A stretch of DNA of 64,000 nt from Chryseobacterium sp. MEBOG06 (GTDB lineage: Bacteria > Bacteroidota > Bacteroidia > Flavobacteriales > Weeksellaceae): the NCBI RefSeq assembly GCF_021869765.1, contig NZ_CP084580.1, forward strand, positions 3,844,001-3,908,000. The letters run 5' to 3'. This document shows positions 27,142 through 36,733 of the stretch, in pieces (within the stretch, counting starts at the first letter, position 1; each line of letters starts with the position of its first letter). A model generated the notes under the pieces. It was not told the origin of the DNA. It made no database searches and saw only the letters and a program-made list of their open reading frames with translations. The position numbers and the translations under genes were made by a program.

Positions 27142-29994
27142 TTAAAAATCAACATTTAAACCTACCGATACGGTTTTTGGGTTAGGATAGACATTTAGTG
27201 AATACGAAGTAATTGGTTCCGGATCAAATCCTTTCCATTTTGTCCATGTATAAAGGTTTTCTGCCTGAACAAATACTTTAATTCCTTTTACAGGCAGCTT
27301 ACCCAGCTGTTCTTTGCTAAAGTTATATCCTACGGAAACATTCTTAAGTCTGATAAAGTCTGATCTGCGTAAGAATCTGTCTGAAGAACCTAAGCTTAAG
27401 TTTCTTGCTCCTAATGCAGGTACATCAGTATTTGTATTCTGAGGCGTCCATGCATTCAACAGATCTGCAGAAAGGTTTCTGGTAGCTGCTGCATTCGGAT
27501 CCATTAACCAAGAGTTTAGGTTATCATAAATCCATCCTCCCTGCTGATAAGAGAATAGCGTGTCAAGGAACCAACCTTTATGCTGGAAGTTAAATCCAAA
27601 ACCTCCTGTAAATTTGGCATAACGTGATTTTCCAGTCAATCTTCTGTCAGAAGATGTAGGAGCTTCAGTTACGTTTCCGTTTTTATCAAGGAACTGTAGG
27701 TTTCCATTGTTAGGATTTACTCCTAAATATGGGTATAACTGATACTGACCAGCCGGCCCTCCAATTGCATTTACGACATCACCAGCCAGGTTTTCACTGC
27801 CCATTGATACGATTTTGTTGGAGTTATAAGCTGCGTTAGCGAAGATTGATAATTTTGTATTTGCAGTTTTGATCGCATTATATCTGATCAACCCTTCAAT
27901 ACCTTTGTTATCAAGAATCCCGTCATTTCCTCTGATTGAATAGTAACCTGTAACAGATGACTTCTGAAGATCGTTGAACATTCTTGTTGTTCTCTTCTGA
28001 TAGTAATCAACACTACCTTCAATCAAGCCTTTGTAGTTAAAATCTAACCCGATGTTACTCTGCTTTACCTGTTCCCACTTTAGGTAAGGGTTTGATAAGT
28101 TAGTAAAGTTGTATCCTAGCATATTCTGATATCCTGATATACCAGAATAAAGATCAAGGAAATTATTTGGAAGTAGAGCTAATGGATTAGAATTATCAGT
28201 AGCAATTCCTAAGTTCTGGTTACCTGTAGTACCAATTGAAGCTCTTAGCTTAAGTAATCTGAATCCTGAATTAGCCATGAAATCTTCTTTGTCAATATTC
28301 CATCTTGCTGCCACAGACCAGAAAGTTTCCCATCTGTTAGTAGGAAGGAAACGATAAGAACCGTCTCTTCTTACTACCCCACTTACTCCATATTTATCTT
28401 TGTAGTCATAGTCTAGTGTCCCAAAATAAGCAAGAGTTCCGGCTGTTACTTTAGAAGCACTTACTGAAGGTCTGTAATAGTTGGGAGTATCCGGGTTAAA
28501 AGGAATATAACCTGTTCCTGCTCCAAATTCCCATTGTAATGGGTTCAGACCATTTTGTCTTTGAAACGTTGAACTTACATGGGCTTTGATATAATCCATG
28601 TACGCGGATGCACTAATTGTATGATCTCCAAAAGACTTATTGAACGTAATGTTCGTAATCGTGTTGAATGTCAAATCATCTGTTGTGGTGAAGTCTTCAC
28701 TTCCTCCATAAGTGGATCCGTCACTATTGGCAACGCTAATAGAAAGGTAGCCTAGCGGGGATCTTGCAAAGGTTCTGTTATACTGCTTGTATTCAATACC
28801 TGTTCTGTTTCCAACACTTAAGTAATCAGTAATTTTATAATTTACATTGGCATTGGCAGAAATACTTAATTCTGTAAATCTGTTTCTGATTCCACCATTG
28901 ATGTTATCCTGAAGAATCCATTGTCTATTATTGGTTGCATCTGTTCCGATAGCATTGAAAAGCTCTCTTCCGTTTGCATAAGGCGATGGGCCTATGTATG
29001 GTCTTGACAGTATTCCTCCGAATAATGGATTCTGAAGAGTATTATTGGAAATTCCTGTGTTCGTTTCGTCATCTAATTGATTTCTTTTGGAATATCCCAG
29101 ACCGATGATAGCACCGAAAGTTAATTTTCCGTCTTTAGACTTACCATTAAGGTTATTTCTTAGTGTAAATCTTTTGAAATCTGTAGATTTTACAGTACCC
29201 TCACTGTCTAAATATCCTAAAGATAGGAAGTTGTTGACATTTTCTCCACCTCCGGAGATTGATAAGTTATGCTGCTGAGAGATACCGATACGGGTAAACT
29301 GTTTATTCCAGTCTGTATTGGTGCCCCAGTTATTAATCTGGTCTTGTGATAAACTACCGCCAAATCCTGTTTTCAAATTCTTTTGAATCTGTAATAATTG
29401 CTGGCCACTTGCTGCATTGTAATCATTTCCAGGAAGCTTACTGAAGGACGTTAATGCATCATAAGAAACCTTTAATCCTGAATTAAACTTCCCTCCTTTT
29501 GTTGTAATTACCACAACTCCATTCGCCGCTCTGTTACCATAGATTGCCGTAGCCTGAGCATCTTTCAAAATACTGAACGTATCAATATCATAGGAGTTCA
29601 GGTTTCTGAATTGAGATCCTGAAGTAATTACCCCATCTATTACATATAGAGGATCTGTAGATCCATTAAGAGAACTTGTTCCTCTAATTAGGATATTAAA
29701 CTTTCCTGACCCCGGAGAACCTGAGGCAGAGTTAACTACAATACCCGGTGCCGTACCCTGAATTGAGTTTAGTACCGAAATATTCGGTCTGTTTTCTAAG
29801 GTTTCAGAACCTACTGTTACCGAAGATGTTGTAGTCTTAGCTTTTGTAGCTGTTTTACTATACCCTAAAACAACTACTTCCTCAATTTTAGTCTCCTTGT
29901 CCTTACCGTTCTTAGAGTCTTTTTCTTGAGCAAATACAGCCTGTCCTGTAAAAAACAAGACACCAGCTGTTAAAACACGCAGTTTCACATTCAT
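27142..29994 (-). CDS. SusC/RagA-family TonB-dependent transporter (SusC 2)
   Basis: A 950-residue transporter. It begins with the signal peptide MNVKLRVLTAGVLFFTGQ and continues through AVFAQ; the TonB-box-like segment IEEVVVLGYSKT follows directly, so the regulatory carboxypeptidase-D-like domain found in SusC 1 is absent. Plug signatures are PLYVIDGVI and FSILKDAQATAIYGNRAANGVV; the barrel ends VGLNVDF. It pairs with SusD 2. Its signal peptide and 5' leader match those of SusC 3, indicating relatedness or common control. Confidence 0.95.
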   Translation of the reverse strand: MNVKLRVLTAGVLFFTGQAVFAQEKDSKNGKDKETKIEEVVVLGYSKTATKAKTTTSSVTVGSETLENRPNISVLNSIQGTAPGIVVNSASGSPGSGKFNILIRGTSSLNGSTDPLYVIDGVITSGSQFRNLNSYDIDTFSILKDAQATAIYGNRAANGVVVITTKGGKFNSGLKVSYDALTSFSKLPGNDYNAASGQQLLQIQKNLKTGFGGSLSQDQINNWGTNTDWNKQFTRIGISQQHNLSISGGGENVNNFLSLGYLDSEGTVKSTDFKRFTLRNNLNGKSKDGKLTFGAIIGLGYSKRNQLDDETNTGISNNTLQNPLFGGILSRPYIGPSPYANGRELFNAIGTDATNNRQWILQDNINGGIRNRFTELSISANANVNYKITDYLSVGNRTGIEYKQYNRTFARSPLGYLSISVANSDGSTYGGSEDFTTTDDLTFNTITNITFNKSFGDHTISASAYMDYIKAHVSSTFQRQNGLNPLQWEFGAGTGYIPFNPDTPNYYRPSVSASKVTAGTLAYFGTLDYDYKDKYGVSGVVRRDGSYRFLPTNRWETFWSVAARWNIDKEDFMANSGFRLLKLRASIGTTGNQNLGIATDNSNPLALLPNNFLDLYSGISGYQNMLGYNFTNLSNPYLKWEQVKQSNIGLDFNYKGLIEGSVDYYQKRTTRMFNDLQKSSVTGYYSIRGNDGILDNKGIEGLIRYNAIKTANTKLSIFANAAYNSNKIVSMGSENLAGDVVNAIGGPAGQYQLYPYLGVNPNNGNLQFLDKNGNVTEAPTSSDRRLTGKSRYAKFTGGFGFNFQHKGWFLDTLFSYQQGGWIYDNLNSWLMDPNAAATRNLSADLLNAWTPQNTNTDVPALGARNLSLGSSDRFLRRSDFIRLKNVSVGYNFSKEQLGKLPVKGIKVFVQAENLYTWTKWKGFDPEPITSYSLNVYPNPKTVSVGLNVDF

Positions 29995-30020
29995 ATTAAC
30001 AAATTTTAATATATTGAAGT

Positions 30021-30035
30021 GACAAATATGTTAAT
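30021..30035 (-). promoter_or_regulatory. Conserved promoter-like motif upstream of SusC 2
   Basis: The minus strand reads ATTAACATATTTGTC, identical to the motif upstream of SusC 3 and at the same distance from the ATG. It contains CATATTTG (30023-30030), one base off TAnnTTTG, with a TTG about 20 nt further upstream. The 22 bases around the ATG are also shared with SusC 3. Between here and 30493 I see no gene, only AT-rich DNA and the terminator of the previous operon. Confidence 0.5.
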
Positions 30036-30366
30036 AAATATTAACAACATCAATTTGTTAAAAGGTGAAAAACCGCTGTCAGAAAAGGAATATCCTAAGT
30101 AATACCCCCAAAACGATAAAGATTTTTTTTAATTGTATTTGAAATTTTAGCGAAAAATAAACCATTTCAAATATTATGAGAATTTTAATAAATATTAAAA
30201 TTAAAATTAAAATCAACCATTACACAATATATAGTAAAAAAAATAAACATAAAATATGATAATGGATGAAAAATATAAAACAAAGCAGCATCCGTTTTTC
30301 AGTAAAATGGTGTATAATAAAGGGAATTTGTATTGTAATTATATTAAAAATGATCTTATAAAAAAC

Positions 30367-30396
30367 AGGAAGACTATCTTAAAAGATAACCTTCCT
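30367..30396 (-). terminator. Terminator of the SusC 3-SusD 3 operon
   Basis: Hairpin of 30367-30379 with 30384-30396 (11 of 13 pairs), followed on the minus strand by a T run (GTTTTTTAT). It lies about 100 bp after the SusD 3 stop. Confidence 0.7.
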
Positions 30397-30493
30397 AAAG
30401 CTAAAAATTAAAAATTTGTTAATAATATATCAAAAGTTTAGTACAAATCAGTCCGAAATAGAAAATTACTTTTAACTGATTTTAAGCTAACCT

Positions 30494-31924
30494 TTAATAT
30501 CCTGGATATTGAGAAAGCAAGTTATTAGTATTCAATTCGGATTGTGGTACTGGAAAAGATTTAAACTGAACTTTGGAGGTAGTAAGTTCAACTTGAGTTT
30601 GAGAGTTTTTGAAATTGATTCCATTCCTTTTTAAATCACTGTACCTAAAGCCTTCTAAAAACATTTCAAGATCTTTCTGCATTAAAATTTCTTTTAATAA
30701 ATCTATTCCTATTCCTTCATAAACATAGTCAGGGTTTCTATTTATCTTAACCCATGTATTCAGTTTTAATAAAGCATCACTTGCATTAGTATAGTATAAA
30801 GCCTCTAATTGATTAAAAACAGCTTCTGTCTTTCTGATTACAACAACATCCCTGTCTATTGTAGTATATTTCATTACATCAATAGGTTTAGGATTATCAC
30901 TCAAAGTTAAAACATAACCTGTATCTCTATACCATGTTCCCCTTCTGACATCGTTAACTCCTAGCTTACTAAAGAATGTCTGGGTAGCAAAGTTTTGCTT
31001 ATATCTTCCTGTAGAAGACCAGGTTGCGGTAATAGCATCATTAGACCCAGGTAAATCAAGCGGATTATAATCTACCTGAAAAATGGTTTCTTTATTTGTC
31101 TCTCCTGCTACAGAAAAATAGTCTGCAATATCTGAAGATGATAACAAAACGTAGTCTGAATTATCAAGGACTTTCTGCGCATATTCATCAGCCTTTACAT
31201 AGTTTTTAGTTGCCAAATAATATCTCGAAAACAACATATCTACTGCTACTCCATTAAGTTTCTTATTACCATTTTTATTACCTATTCTGGAACTTGCATT
31301 TGTTAAATCAGAAAATATCTGATCATAAACATTTTTAACACTAGATCTGGGTAAATTTGTCGCAGGCTTAAACTCTAGAGGTAAGGGAACTCCAATATCA
31401 GCATTTGAACCATTAAAATTGTCGCTGAATAATGATACTAATGTAGAATATGCCATCGCTCTTATAGTATAAGCCTGACCAAATAAGTTTTGTGGGGTTC
31501 CAGGAGTATTTGGATCATCAGTTATTTTTCCTTCATAACTAAGAACGAAATTAGCATTTGCTATAATAACATACAGCGTATTCCACAAAGTCGATATATC
31601 ATTATTATTTTGAGTGTAAAATGTAAGGTTAGGGTCTCTGGTGGTAGAAAATCTATTTGAATTTACCAATGCCACAAAAGCATTATCTCCAAGCAGTTCC
31701 TCTAATGTAGGGAGCAACGCACCATAAGAATTTAGTGTTCCATCACCGCCACTTGTCTGGTAGAGACCATAAAGACCATTTACAGCAGTATTTAAGACTT
31801 TTTCATTCGTAATAGCTTTATCTAAAGGAAGTGTTACAGGTGGCAGTTCTTCAGAAAATTCATTTTTACAAGAACTTATAACAAACCCAGCTAATAATAT
31901 TAATAAAACTTTAATTTTTTTCAT
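30494..31924 (-). CDS. RagB/SusD-family lipoprotein (SusD 3)
   Basis: A 476-residue SusD-type lipoprotein with lipobox VISSC (Cys 19) and then KNEFSEELPP, whose acidic residues after the Cys fit surface export. TPR-like segments (LFGQAYTIRAMAYSTLVSLFS in parts) and the C-terminal KDLEMFLEGFRYSDLKR motif identify the family. It starts 18 bp after SusC 3. Codons are noticeably AT-rich compared with SusD 2. The ligand is unknown and no enzyme gene lies alongside. Confidence 0.92.
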   Translation of the reverse strand: MKKIKVLLILLAGFVISSCKNEFSEELPPVTLPLDKAITNEKVLNTAVNGLYGLYQTSGGDGTLNSYGALLPTLEELLGDNAFVALVNSNRFSTTRDPNLTFYTQNNNDISTLWNTLYVIIANANFVLSYEGKITDDPNTPGTPQNLFGQAYTIRAMAYSTLVSLFSDNFNGSNADIGVPLPLEFKPATNLPRSSVKNVYDQIFSDLTNASSRIGNKNGNKKLNGVAVDMLFSRYYLATKNYVKADEYAQKVLDNSDYVLLSSSDIADYFSVAGETNKETIFQVDYNPLDLPGSNDAITATWSSTGRYKQNFATQTFFSKLGVNDVRRGTWYRDTGYVLTLSDNPKPIDVMKYTTIDRDVVVIRKTEAVFNQLEALYYTNASDALLKLNTWVKINRNPDYVYEGIGIDLLKEILMQKDLEMFLEGFRYSDLKRNGINFKNSQTQVELTTSKVQFKSFPVPQSELNTNNLLSQYPGY

Positions 31925-31942
31925 TTTTTAGAATTTAAATAA

Positions 31943-34816
31943 TTAGAAATCAACCTGAATACCAAAAATAAACTGCCTCATATTAGGTTGTGTCATATCA
32001 AAAACACCTAAGTTAGACACTGTATACTTAAACGCATTTGAGTTTGCCTCAGGATCGAACCGTAATCTTTTGTCAAATGCATAAGTATATAAATTAATTC
32101 CTCTTACATAAGTGTAAATACCTTTAATGTTAGGCATATTAAGCATAGAACCTTTGAATGTATAGCCTATTTCAACATTTCTTAATCTAATATTATCCCC
32201 CTTATATAAGTATCTTGTAGAATTACTATTTGAAGACTTATTACCGTTGAAAACCTGTTTAGGCAAAGAAGCGTTTGGATTAGATGGCGTCCATGAATCA
32301 TACAACGCCACCGTACTTGTATTCAATGTTGGAAATGCTCCGTCTGACTCGTACACAAACCCCCATCTATCCCACACAGAATAATCTCCCTGATAATTTA
32401 TCATAAATGAAAGTTTGATTCCTTTATAATTAAATTCGTTAATCAAACTAGCAATATGAGTTGGTAGCGCTTTTTTTCCTGTAAAAGATAATTTTGCTTT
32501 ATTTATATCATTAGTAGTAACACTCTTTGTTTCGTCAGTATACCATAATGGATCTCCATTTAAAGGATCAACACCTGCCCATAACCTTGTATAATATTCA
32601 GAAGGATTGTGCCCTGGAAAAAAAGCTTTTAATCCATTAATAACAGTAGGAGTTGGATCTCCTTTTATATAGGTAACTTTAGAATCGTTATAAGAATAAT
32701 TAGCTTTAATATCCCAAGTAAATGATTCTGTACTTTTCCTATATCCTAATAATGCCTCAAAACCGTTGGATTTTACTTCAGCCTGATTTTTAATAATAGA
32801 ACTAAACCCTGTAGAAGGAGAAATTGGGACATTATAGACTTGATCAGGATTTGTATTAGAATAAATATCAAATGTACCATAAAAACTTCCTGTTGTTCCT
32901 AATGAAAAGTCTAATCCGATATTTCTTTTCTTAGATTTTTCCCATAGTAATCCGTCAGGAGCTCCAGGAGTTAAAATATATCCAGCATTGGTTTGAAGAT
33001 AGTTTCCTGCCAACGTGTATTGTGGATATTTATCATAGGGAGATGCTGCTTGGTTCCCATTCTCTCCATAACTTGCCCTGAACTTTAGTGAATTGATATA
33101 GGATGGTAAGAAATTCAGCTTTCCTAAATCAACACTAGCACCTATACCAAAGAAGCTTCCCGCTTTTGTGTATCCTGAATAAGTATCTCTTCTGGCTGAT
33201 CCTGTAATCGTTGCAAACTTATTATATGTATATGATGCTCTTGCAATATATCCAACAAGAGTCCAGGTGTCGGTTCTTCCTGTTGCATCTGTAACATTGG
33301 CAGCCGCATCTGCATATTTAATTCTTGTACCTGATGGAAATCCTCTTTTTGTGAATGTATTATATTCTAGACTTCTCTTAGTTGATTCCATACCAATAGA
33401 AGCTGAAATAGCATGGACATCTGCAAACGTTTTATTAAAATTCAGGAAGTTATACCAGTTCCAAGTGAAAAAATTTCTTATACTCTTGAAATAATATCCA
33501 TTACCATTTGTGTTAGAAGGTTCATACCCATCACCAAAGTCGGGATTCCAATAAGTAAATTCGTTTCCCGAAGTATTATCAATACCAAAGTTCGAATTGA
33601 AAGTCAAATAAGGTAAAATTTTATAATCAATATTTAATGACGTAAGTACTTTATCAAAGGTTCCTTTCGTCTGGTTAGTTCCTGTTAATGCCAGTGGATT
33701 AAACTGAGGATTCAGATATACCAAATTCAAATTATAATTTCCATCGCTCAGATAAGGATTCTGGGTAGGTGAAAGAATCGTTCCTGAAAAAATGGGGTTA
33801 GCATAGGAAGACGCGTCTGATGGGCCTGCCTGTATAGTTCTTGACAGATTCGTTGAAAAAGTGACATTTAATTTTTCAGTAGCCTTCCAATTTGCTTTAA
33901 TCGTTCCTGTATATCTATCAAAAACAGCATCATATGATAGTCCCTCCTGTTTAAGATACCCTAATGATGCGTATAAAGCAAGATCCTTAAAACCTCCTGA
34001 ATAGCTTAAGTTGTATCTATTCATTATCGGAGAATTTCTTCTGGTTAGTTTTCTCCAGTTAGTATCAGTAACACCATCCCATTTTAGTATCTCACTTCTT
34101 GCATAATCATTAGCCTCTTGAAGGTCTGCAAACCCATTTACAGGATCTGTATTGGGATACTTATTGTATAAAGCTTGTCCTAAATAATTAACTTGCTCCC
34201 GCGCATTTAACATTTTTAATTTATCAAAAGCAATATTTGATGTTCCTATTTCACTGACAAACTGCAAATTAGACTTACCTTTTTTTCCCGATTTTGTAGT
34301 TATTACAATTACTCCGTTTGCTCCTCTTGATCCATAAATTGCTGTGGCAACTCCATCTTTTAAAACCTGTACATCCTCGATATCTGCGGGATTTATCAAT
34401 GATAAAGCATTTTGAGTTGCTAAAGCTCCCGAAATATCACCAGATTGAATCGGTACACCATCAATAATATATAGAGGATCATTACCTGAAGTAAGTGATG
34501 ATATTCCTCTAATTAATGTAATAGTTGATGCTCCTGGTTGCCCTGAACTAGCACTCGACATTAACCCTGCAACAGTTCCTTGTAAAATATTATCAATAGA
34601 TACAGCAGAGGGCTTATCCAAAATATTCCCTGACACTTTAACCGAAGCTCCTGAAGATTGTTCAGGTGTCATTTTAATCCCGTAAGAACCTGTAATAACA
34701 ACTTCATCAATCTTATTTTCTTTAGGAATAGTATCTTTCCTTATCTTTTGAGCAAAGGAGGACTGTCCGAGAAAAAACAGTACTCCGGCACTTAATACAC
34801 CTAGTTTTACATTCAT
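31943..34816 (-). CDS. SusC/RagA-family TonB-dependent transporter (SusC 3)
   Basis: A 957-residue transporter with signal peptide [20 protein letters not shown] and on to FAQ, close to that of SusC 2. TonB-box-like [11 protein letters not shown] follows without a regulatory domain. Plug signatures are [10 protein letters not shown] and [23 protein letters not shown]. The barrel ends FGIQVDF. It pairs with SusD 3 (18 bp gap). The gene is AT-rich and its surroundings even more so. Ligand unknown. Confidence 0.95.
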   Translation of the reverse strand: MNVKLGVLSAGVLFFLGQSSFAQKIRKDTIPKENKIDEVVITGSYGIKMTPEQSSGASVKVSGNILDKPSAVSIDNILQGTVAGLMSSASSGQPGASTITLIRGISSLTSGNDPLYIIDGVPIQSGDISGALATQNALSLINPADIEDVQVLKDGVATAIYGSRGANGVIVITTKSGKKGKSNLQFVSEIGTSNIAFDKLKMLNAREQVNYLGQALYNKYPNTDPVNGFADLQEANDYARSEILKWDGVTDTNWRKLTRRNSPIMNRYNLSYSGGFKDLALYASLGYLKQEGLSYDAVFDRYTGTIKANWKATEKLNVTFSTNLSRTIQAGPSDASSYANPIFSGTILSPTQNPYLSDGNYNLNLVYLNPQFNPLALTGTNQTKGTFDKVLTSLNIDYKILPYLTFNSNFGIDNTSGNEFTYWNPDFGDGYEPSNTNGNGYYFKSIRNFFTWNWYNFLNFNKTFADVHAISASIGMESTKRSLEYNTFTKRGFPSGTRIKYADAAANVTDATGRTDTWTLVGYIARASYTYNKFATITGSARRDTYSGYTKAGSFFGIGASVDLGKLNFLPSYINSLKFRASYGENGNQAASPYDKYPQYTLAGNYLQTNAGYILTPGAPDGLLWEKSKKRNIGLDFSLGTTGSFYGTFDIYSNTNPDQVYNVPISPSTGFSSIIKNQAEVKSNGFEALLGYRKSTESFTWDIKANYSYNDSKVTYIKGDPTPTVINGLKAFFPGHNPSEYYTRLWAGVDPLNGDPLWYTDETKSVTTNDINKAKLSFTGKKALPTHIASLINEFNYKGIKLSFMINYQGDYSVWDRWGFVYESDGAFPTLNTSTVALYDSWTPSNPNASLPKQVFNGNKSSNSNSTRYLYKGDNIRLRNVEIGYTFKGSMLNMPNIKGIYTYVRGINLYTYAFDKRLRFDPEANSNAFKYTVSNLGVFDMTQPNMRQFIFGIQVDF

Positions 34817-34842
34817 ATTAACAAATTTTAAGATATTTTAAA

Positions 34843-34857
34843 GACAAATATGTTAAT
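34843..34857 (-). promoter_or_regulatory. Conserved promoter-like motif upstream of SusC 3
   Basis: Same 15-nt sequence as at 30021-30035 (ATTAACATATTTGTC on the minus strand), with the CATATTTG core at 34845-34852. The 22-nt block next to the ATG is also shared with SusC 2, while the 12-nt spacer differs. The remaining gap 34858-35160 is very AT-rich and shows nothing else. Confidence 0.5.
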
Positions 34858-35173
34858 TAGAAAACACAGATTCAAGTAATAAATCACTAATAAAAAAGGG
34901 AGTAAAGAGAAAAAAATATCGAATTAATCACTATTAACACAAAACAAATAGTCAGAAAGTTTCAAAACAAAAAAATATTAAAACACAACTGATCATTAAC
35001 AAAATTTTAATAAGTCGTAAATATTTTACCACCCTATGCTAATTGTAAGAAATTCATTAAAAAATTACATCAATAATTGGCTTTGAGTAAATAATATAAA
35101 AAACAAAAAATATAAATCCGATAAAAAACACGATAAAAAAGTATAAAATACCCAATAAAATCACAAAAAAACA

Positions 35174-35198
35174 AAGCACCCCAACAATTGAGATGCTT
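35174..35198 (-). terminator. Probable terminator of the HMG-CoA synthase gene
   Basis: Imperfect stem AAGCATC (minus strand, 35198-35192) with GGTGCTT (35180-35174), followed on the minus strand by TGTTTTTTTG. It lies about 30 bp after the stop at 35227. Confidence 0.5.
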
Positions 35199-35226
35199 TT
35201 TACTATTTTTAGAATAAATAATATCA

Positions 35227-36552
35227 CTATTGATGCCTGTAATACCTGGCTCCAATCCTAACAGGGTTATCAGCTTCTACAGAATGAAGACCAAAACCCC
35301 TGTACTTTTCATTAACGGATCGCTCAAGCTGTTTTCTATGAAGTTTTTCATAAGTTTCAAAGTCAACAGGGATTCTATTATTTAAACTTTCAAATAAATT
35401 CCATTTTTCAACCACTTTTTTCCAGTTTTCAGAGACCTTTCCTGCAAAAACTTTTGATTTTGAACCACTTCCATATCCCACGAACCCTATTTCTTTCCCA
35501 TGAAGTTCCTCATTTTCGTTAAAAGAGGTCTGTAAAGCAGAAAGAAGGGCCATAAAAATAGATGCTGTATACATATTTCCTATCTCAGAAGAAGCTCTTT
35601 GGGTCTTTTCTATTTTATCGCTGATCAGTTTTATATAATCTTCTGATTTTGCAACGGCTTTCTGGTCTTCAGGGGTCTCATAAGGAAGTCCTTTTTCAAT
35701 ACTGTAAATCTCTGTAAATACTCTTTTTCCATGAAAGGCATATGGAAGATGAAAGATAATGTATTTCCAGCTTTCATAAGGTTTCTCCTTTCCTGAGATT
35801 TCTTTATAATGATGATAGGCTTCCCGGATTCTGTCCTGATAACATTGGTTGGAATATTGTCCGTCGAAAACAGGCTCGTCTGTAAAGATTTCTATTTTTT
35901 CAGGATAAGTCTCAGGAGCTCCTTTCAATTCTTCTTTTTTGTGCGTTCTTCTGGGTTTGAAAAAATCAAAAACACTTTCCGAAGCCACTCCCCAGTTATT
36001 TTCTATTTCAAGAAGATCAGGTTTTGAAGAGATCAGAATAGCAACAGCTCCTCCTCCCTGTGTATATTCACCTGAAGAAGCTAATTCATATTTTGCATAA
36101 TCACTGGCAATTACGACTGCTTTTTTATCAGGATTGACCCTTACAAAATCCAAGGCATTATGCAATGCATCTACCCCTCCTACACAAGCAAAAGTCATAT
36201 CCAGAATATCACAGTTTTTAAAACTTCTTTCTCCAAATTCTTCTTCCAGCACCTTTTCCACCATCTGTACCGCATAGGAAGCTGTAGGTTTTGCTGCATC
36301 CACAGCACTTTCTGTTCCCAGATATACTCTTGCTATTTCTTTTGGACTGACAGTATAGTCTTTTATAAGTTTCAGCAATGCTTCTGCTGCGAATGTAGCT
36401 GCATCTTCATGAACGTCCGAAAGTCCCATTTTATGTAGTCCCAATCCTTTCTCCAGCTTCGCCGGCTCTATTCCTCTTTTTTCAGCTAAATCCTTAATCT
36501 CCAAATACAAAGAAGGCACATAATAGCTTGCCGCCTCAATTCCAAAACTCAT
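35227..36552 (-). CDS. mvaS: Hydroxymethylglutaryl-CoA synthase family protein
   Basis: A 441-residue thiolase-fold enzyme of the HMG-CoA synthase family. The nucleophile Cys is near 123 (DMTFACVGGVDAL), the acid/base Glu near 81 (YLGTESAVDAAKP), and the active-site His is in FHLPYAFHGKR. In Flavobacteriia this step (acetoacetyl-CoA + acetyl-CoA to HMG-CoA) feeds the mevalonate route to isoprenoids. A polyketide-type beta-branching role is possible in this family, but no polyketide genes are nearby. The gene stands alone between two terminators. Confidence 0.85.
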   Translation of the reverse strand: MSFGIEAASYYVPSLYLEIKDLAEKRGIEPAKLEKGLGLHKMGLSDVHEDAATFAAEALLKLIKDYTVSPKEIARVYLGTESAVDAAKPTASYAVQMVEKVLEEEFGERSFKNCDILDMTFACVGGVDALHNALDFVRVNPDKKAVVIASDYAKYELASSGEYTQGGGAVAILISSKPDLLEIENNWGVASESVFDFFKPRRTHKKEELKGAPETYPEKIEIFTDEPVFDGQYSNQCYQDRIREAYHHYKEISGKEKPYESWKYIIFHLPYAFHGKRVFTEIYSIEKGLPYETPEDQKAVAKSEDYIKLISDKIEKTQRASSEIGNMYTASIFMALLSALQTSFNENEELHGKEIGFVGYGSGSKSKVFAGKVSENWKKVVEKWNLFESLNNRIPVDFETYEKLHRKQLERSVNEKYRGFGLHSVEADNPVRIGARYYRHQ

Positions 36553-36661
36553 AATTTTCTAAATTTTAAACGAATTTATGAAAGATAATGTAAAAAGCAG
36601 TGGTAAAAAATGCTGATTTTTGTAATATTATTAAAAATAAGTGTACCTCAGAGATATAAAT

Positions 36662-36686
36662 AAAGCCGGCAAAATCTGCCGGCTTT
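36662..36686. terminator. Terminator after the M1 aminopeptidase gene
   Basis: Perfect 10-bp stem (AAAGCCGGCA, 36662-36671; TGCCGGCTTT, 36677-36686) with a 5-nt loop, between the aminopeptidase stop (36734) and the HMG-CoA synthase start. Confidence 0.75.
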
Positions 36687-36733
36687 AATTTTCACTTATC
36701 TTCAATCATTTCTGATTGCCAAAAATTTCGATT

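Noticed and set aside
30256-30411. A 51-codon plus-strand frame in the SusC 2 upstream gap
   Set aside because: It runs through the terminator hairpin of the SusC 3/SusD 3 operon and has no promoter box or recognisable motif.
35070-35255. A 61-codon minus frame after HMG-CoA synthase
   Set aside because: It overlaps the 3' end of mvaS and its terminator, and consists of low-complexity hydrophobic codons.
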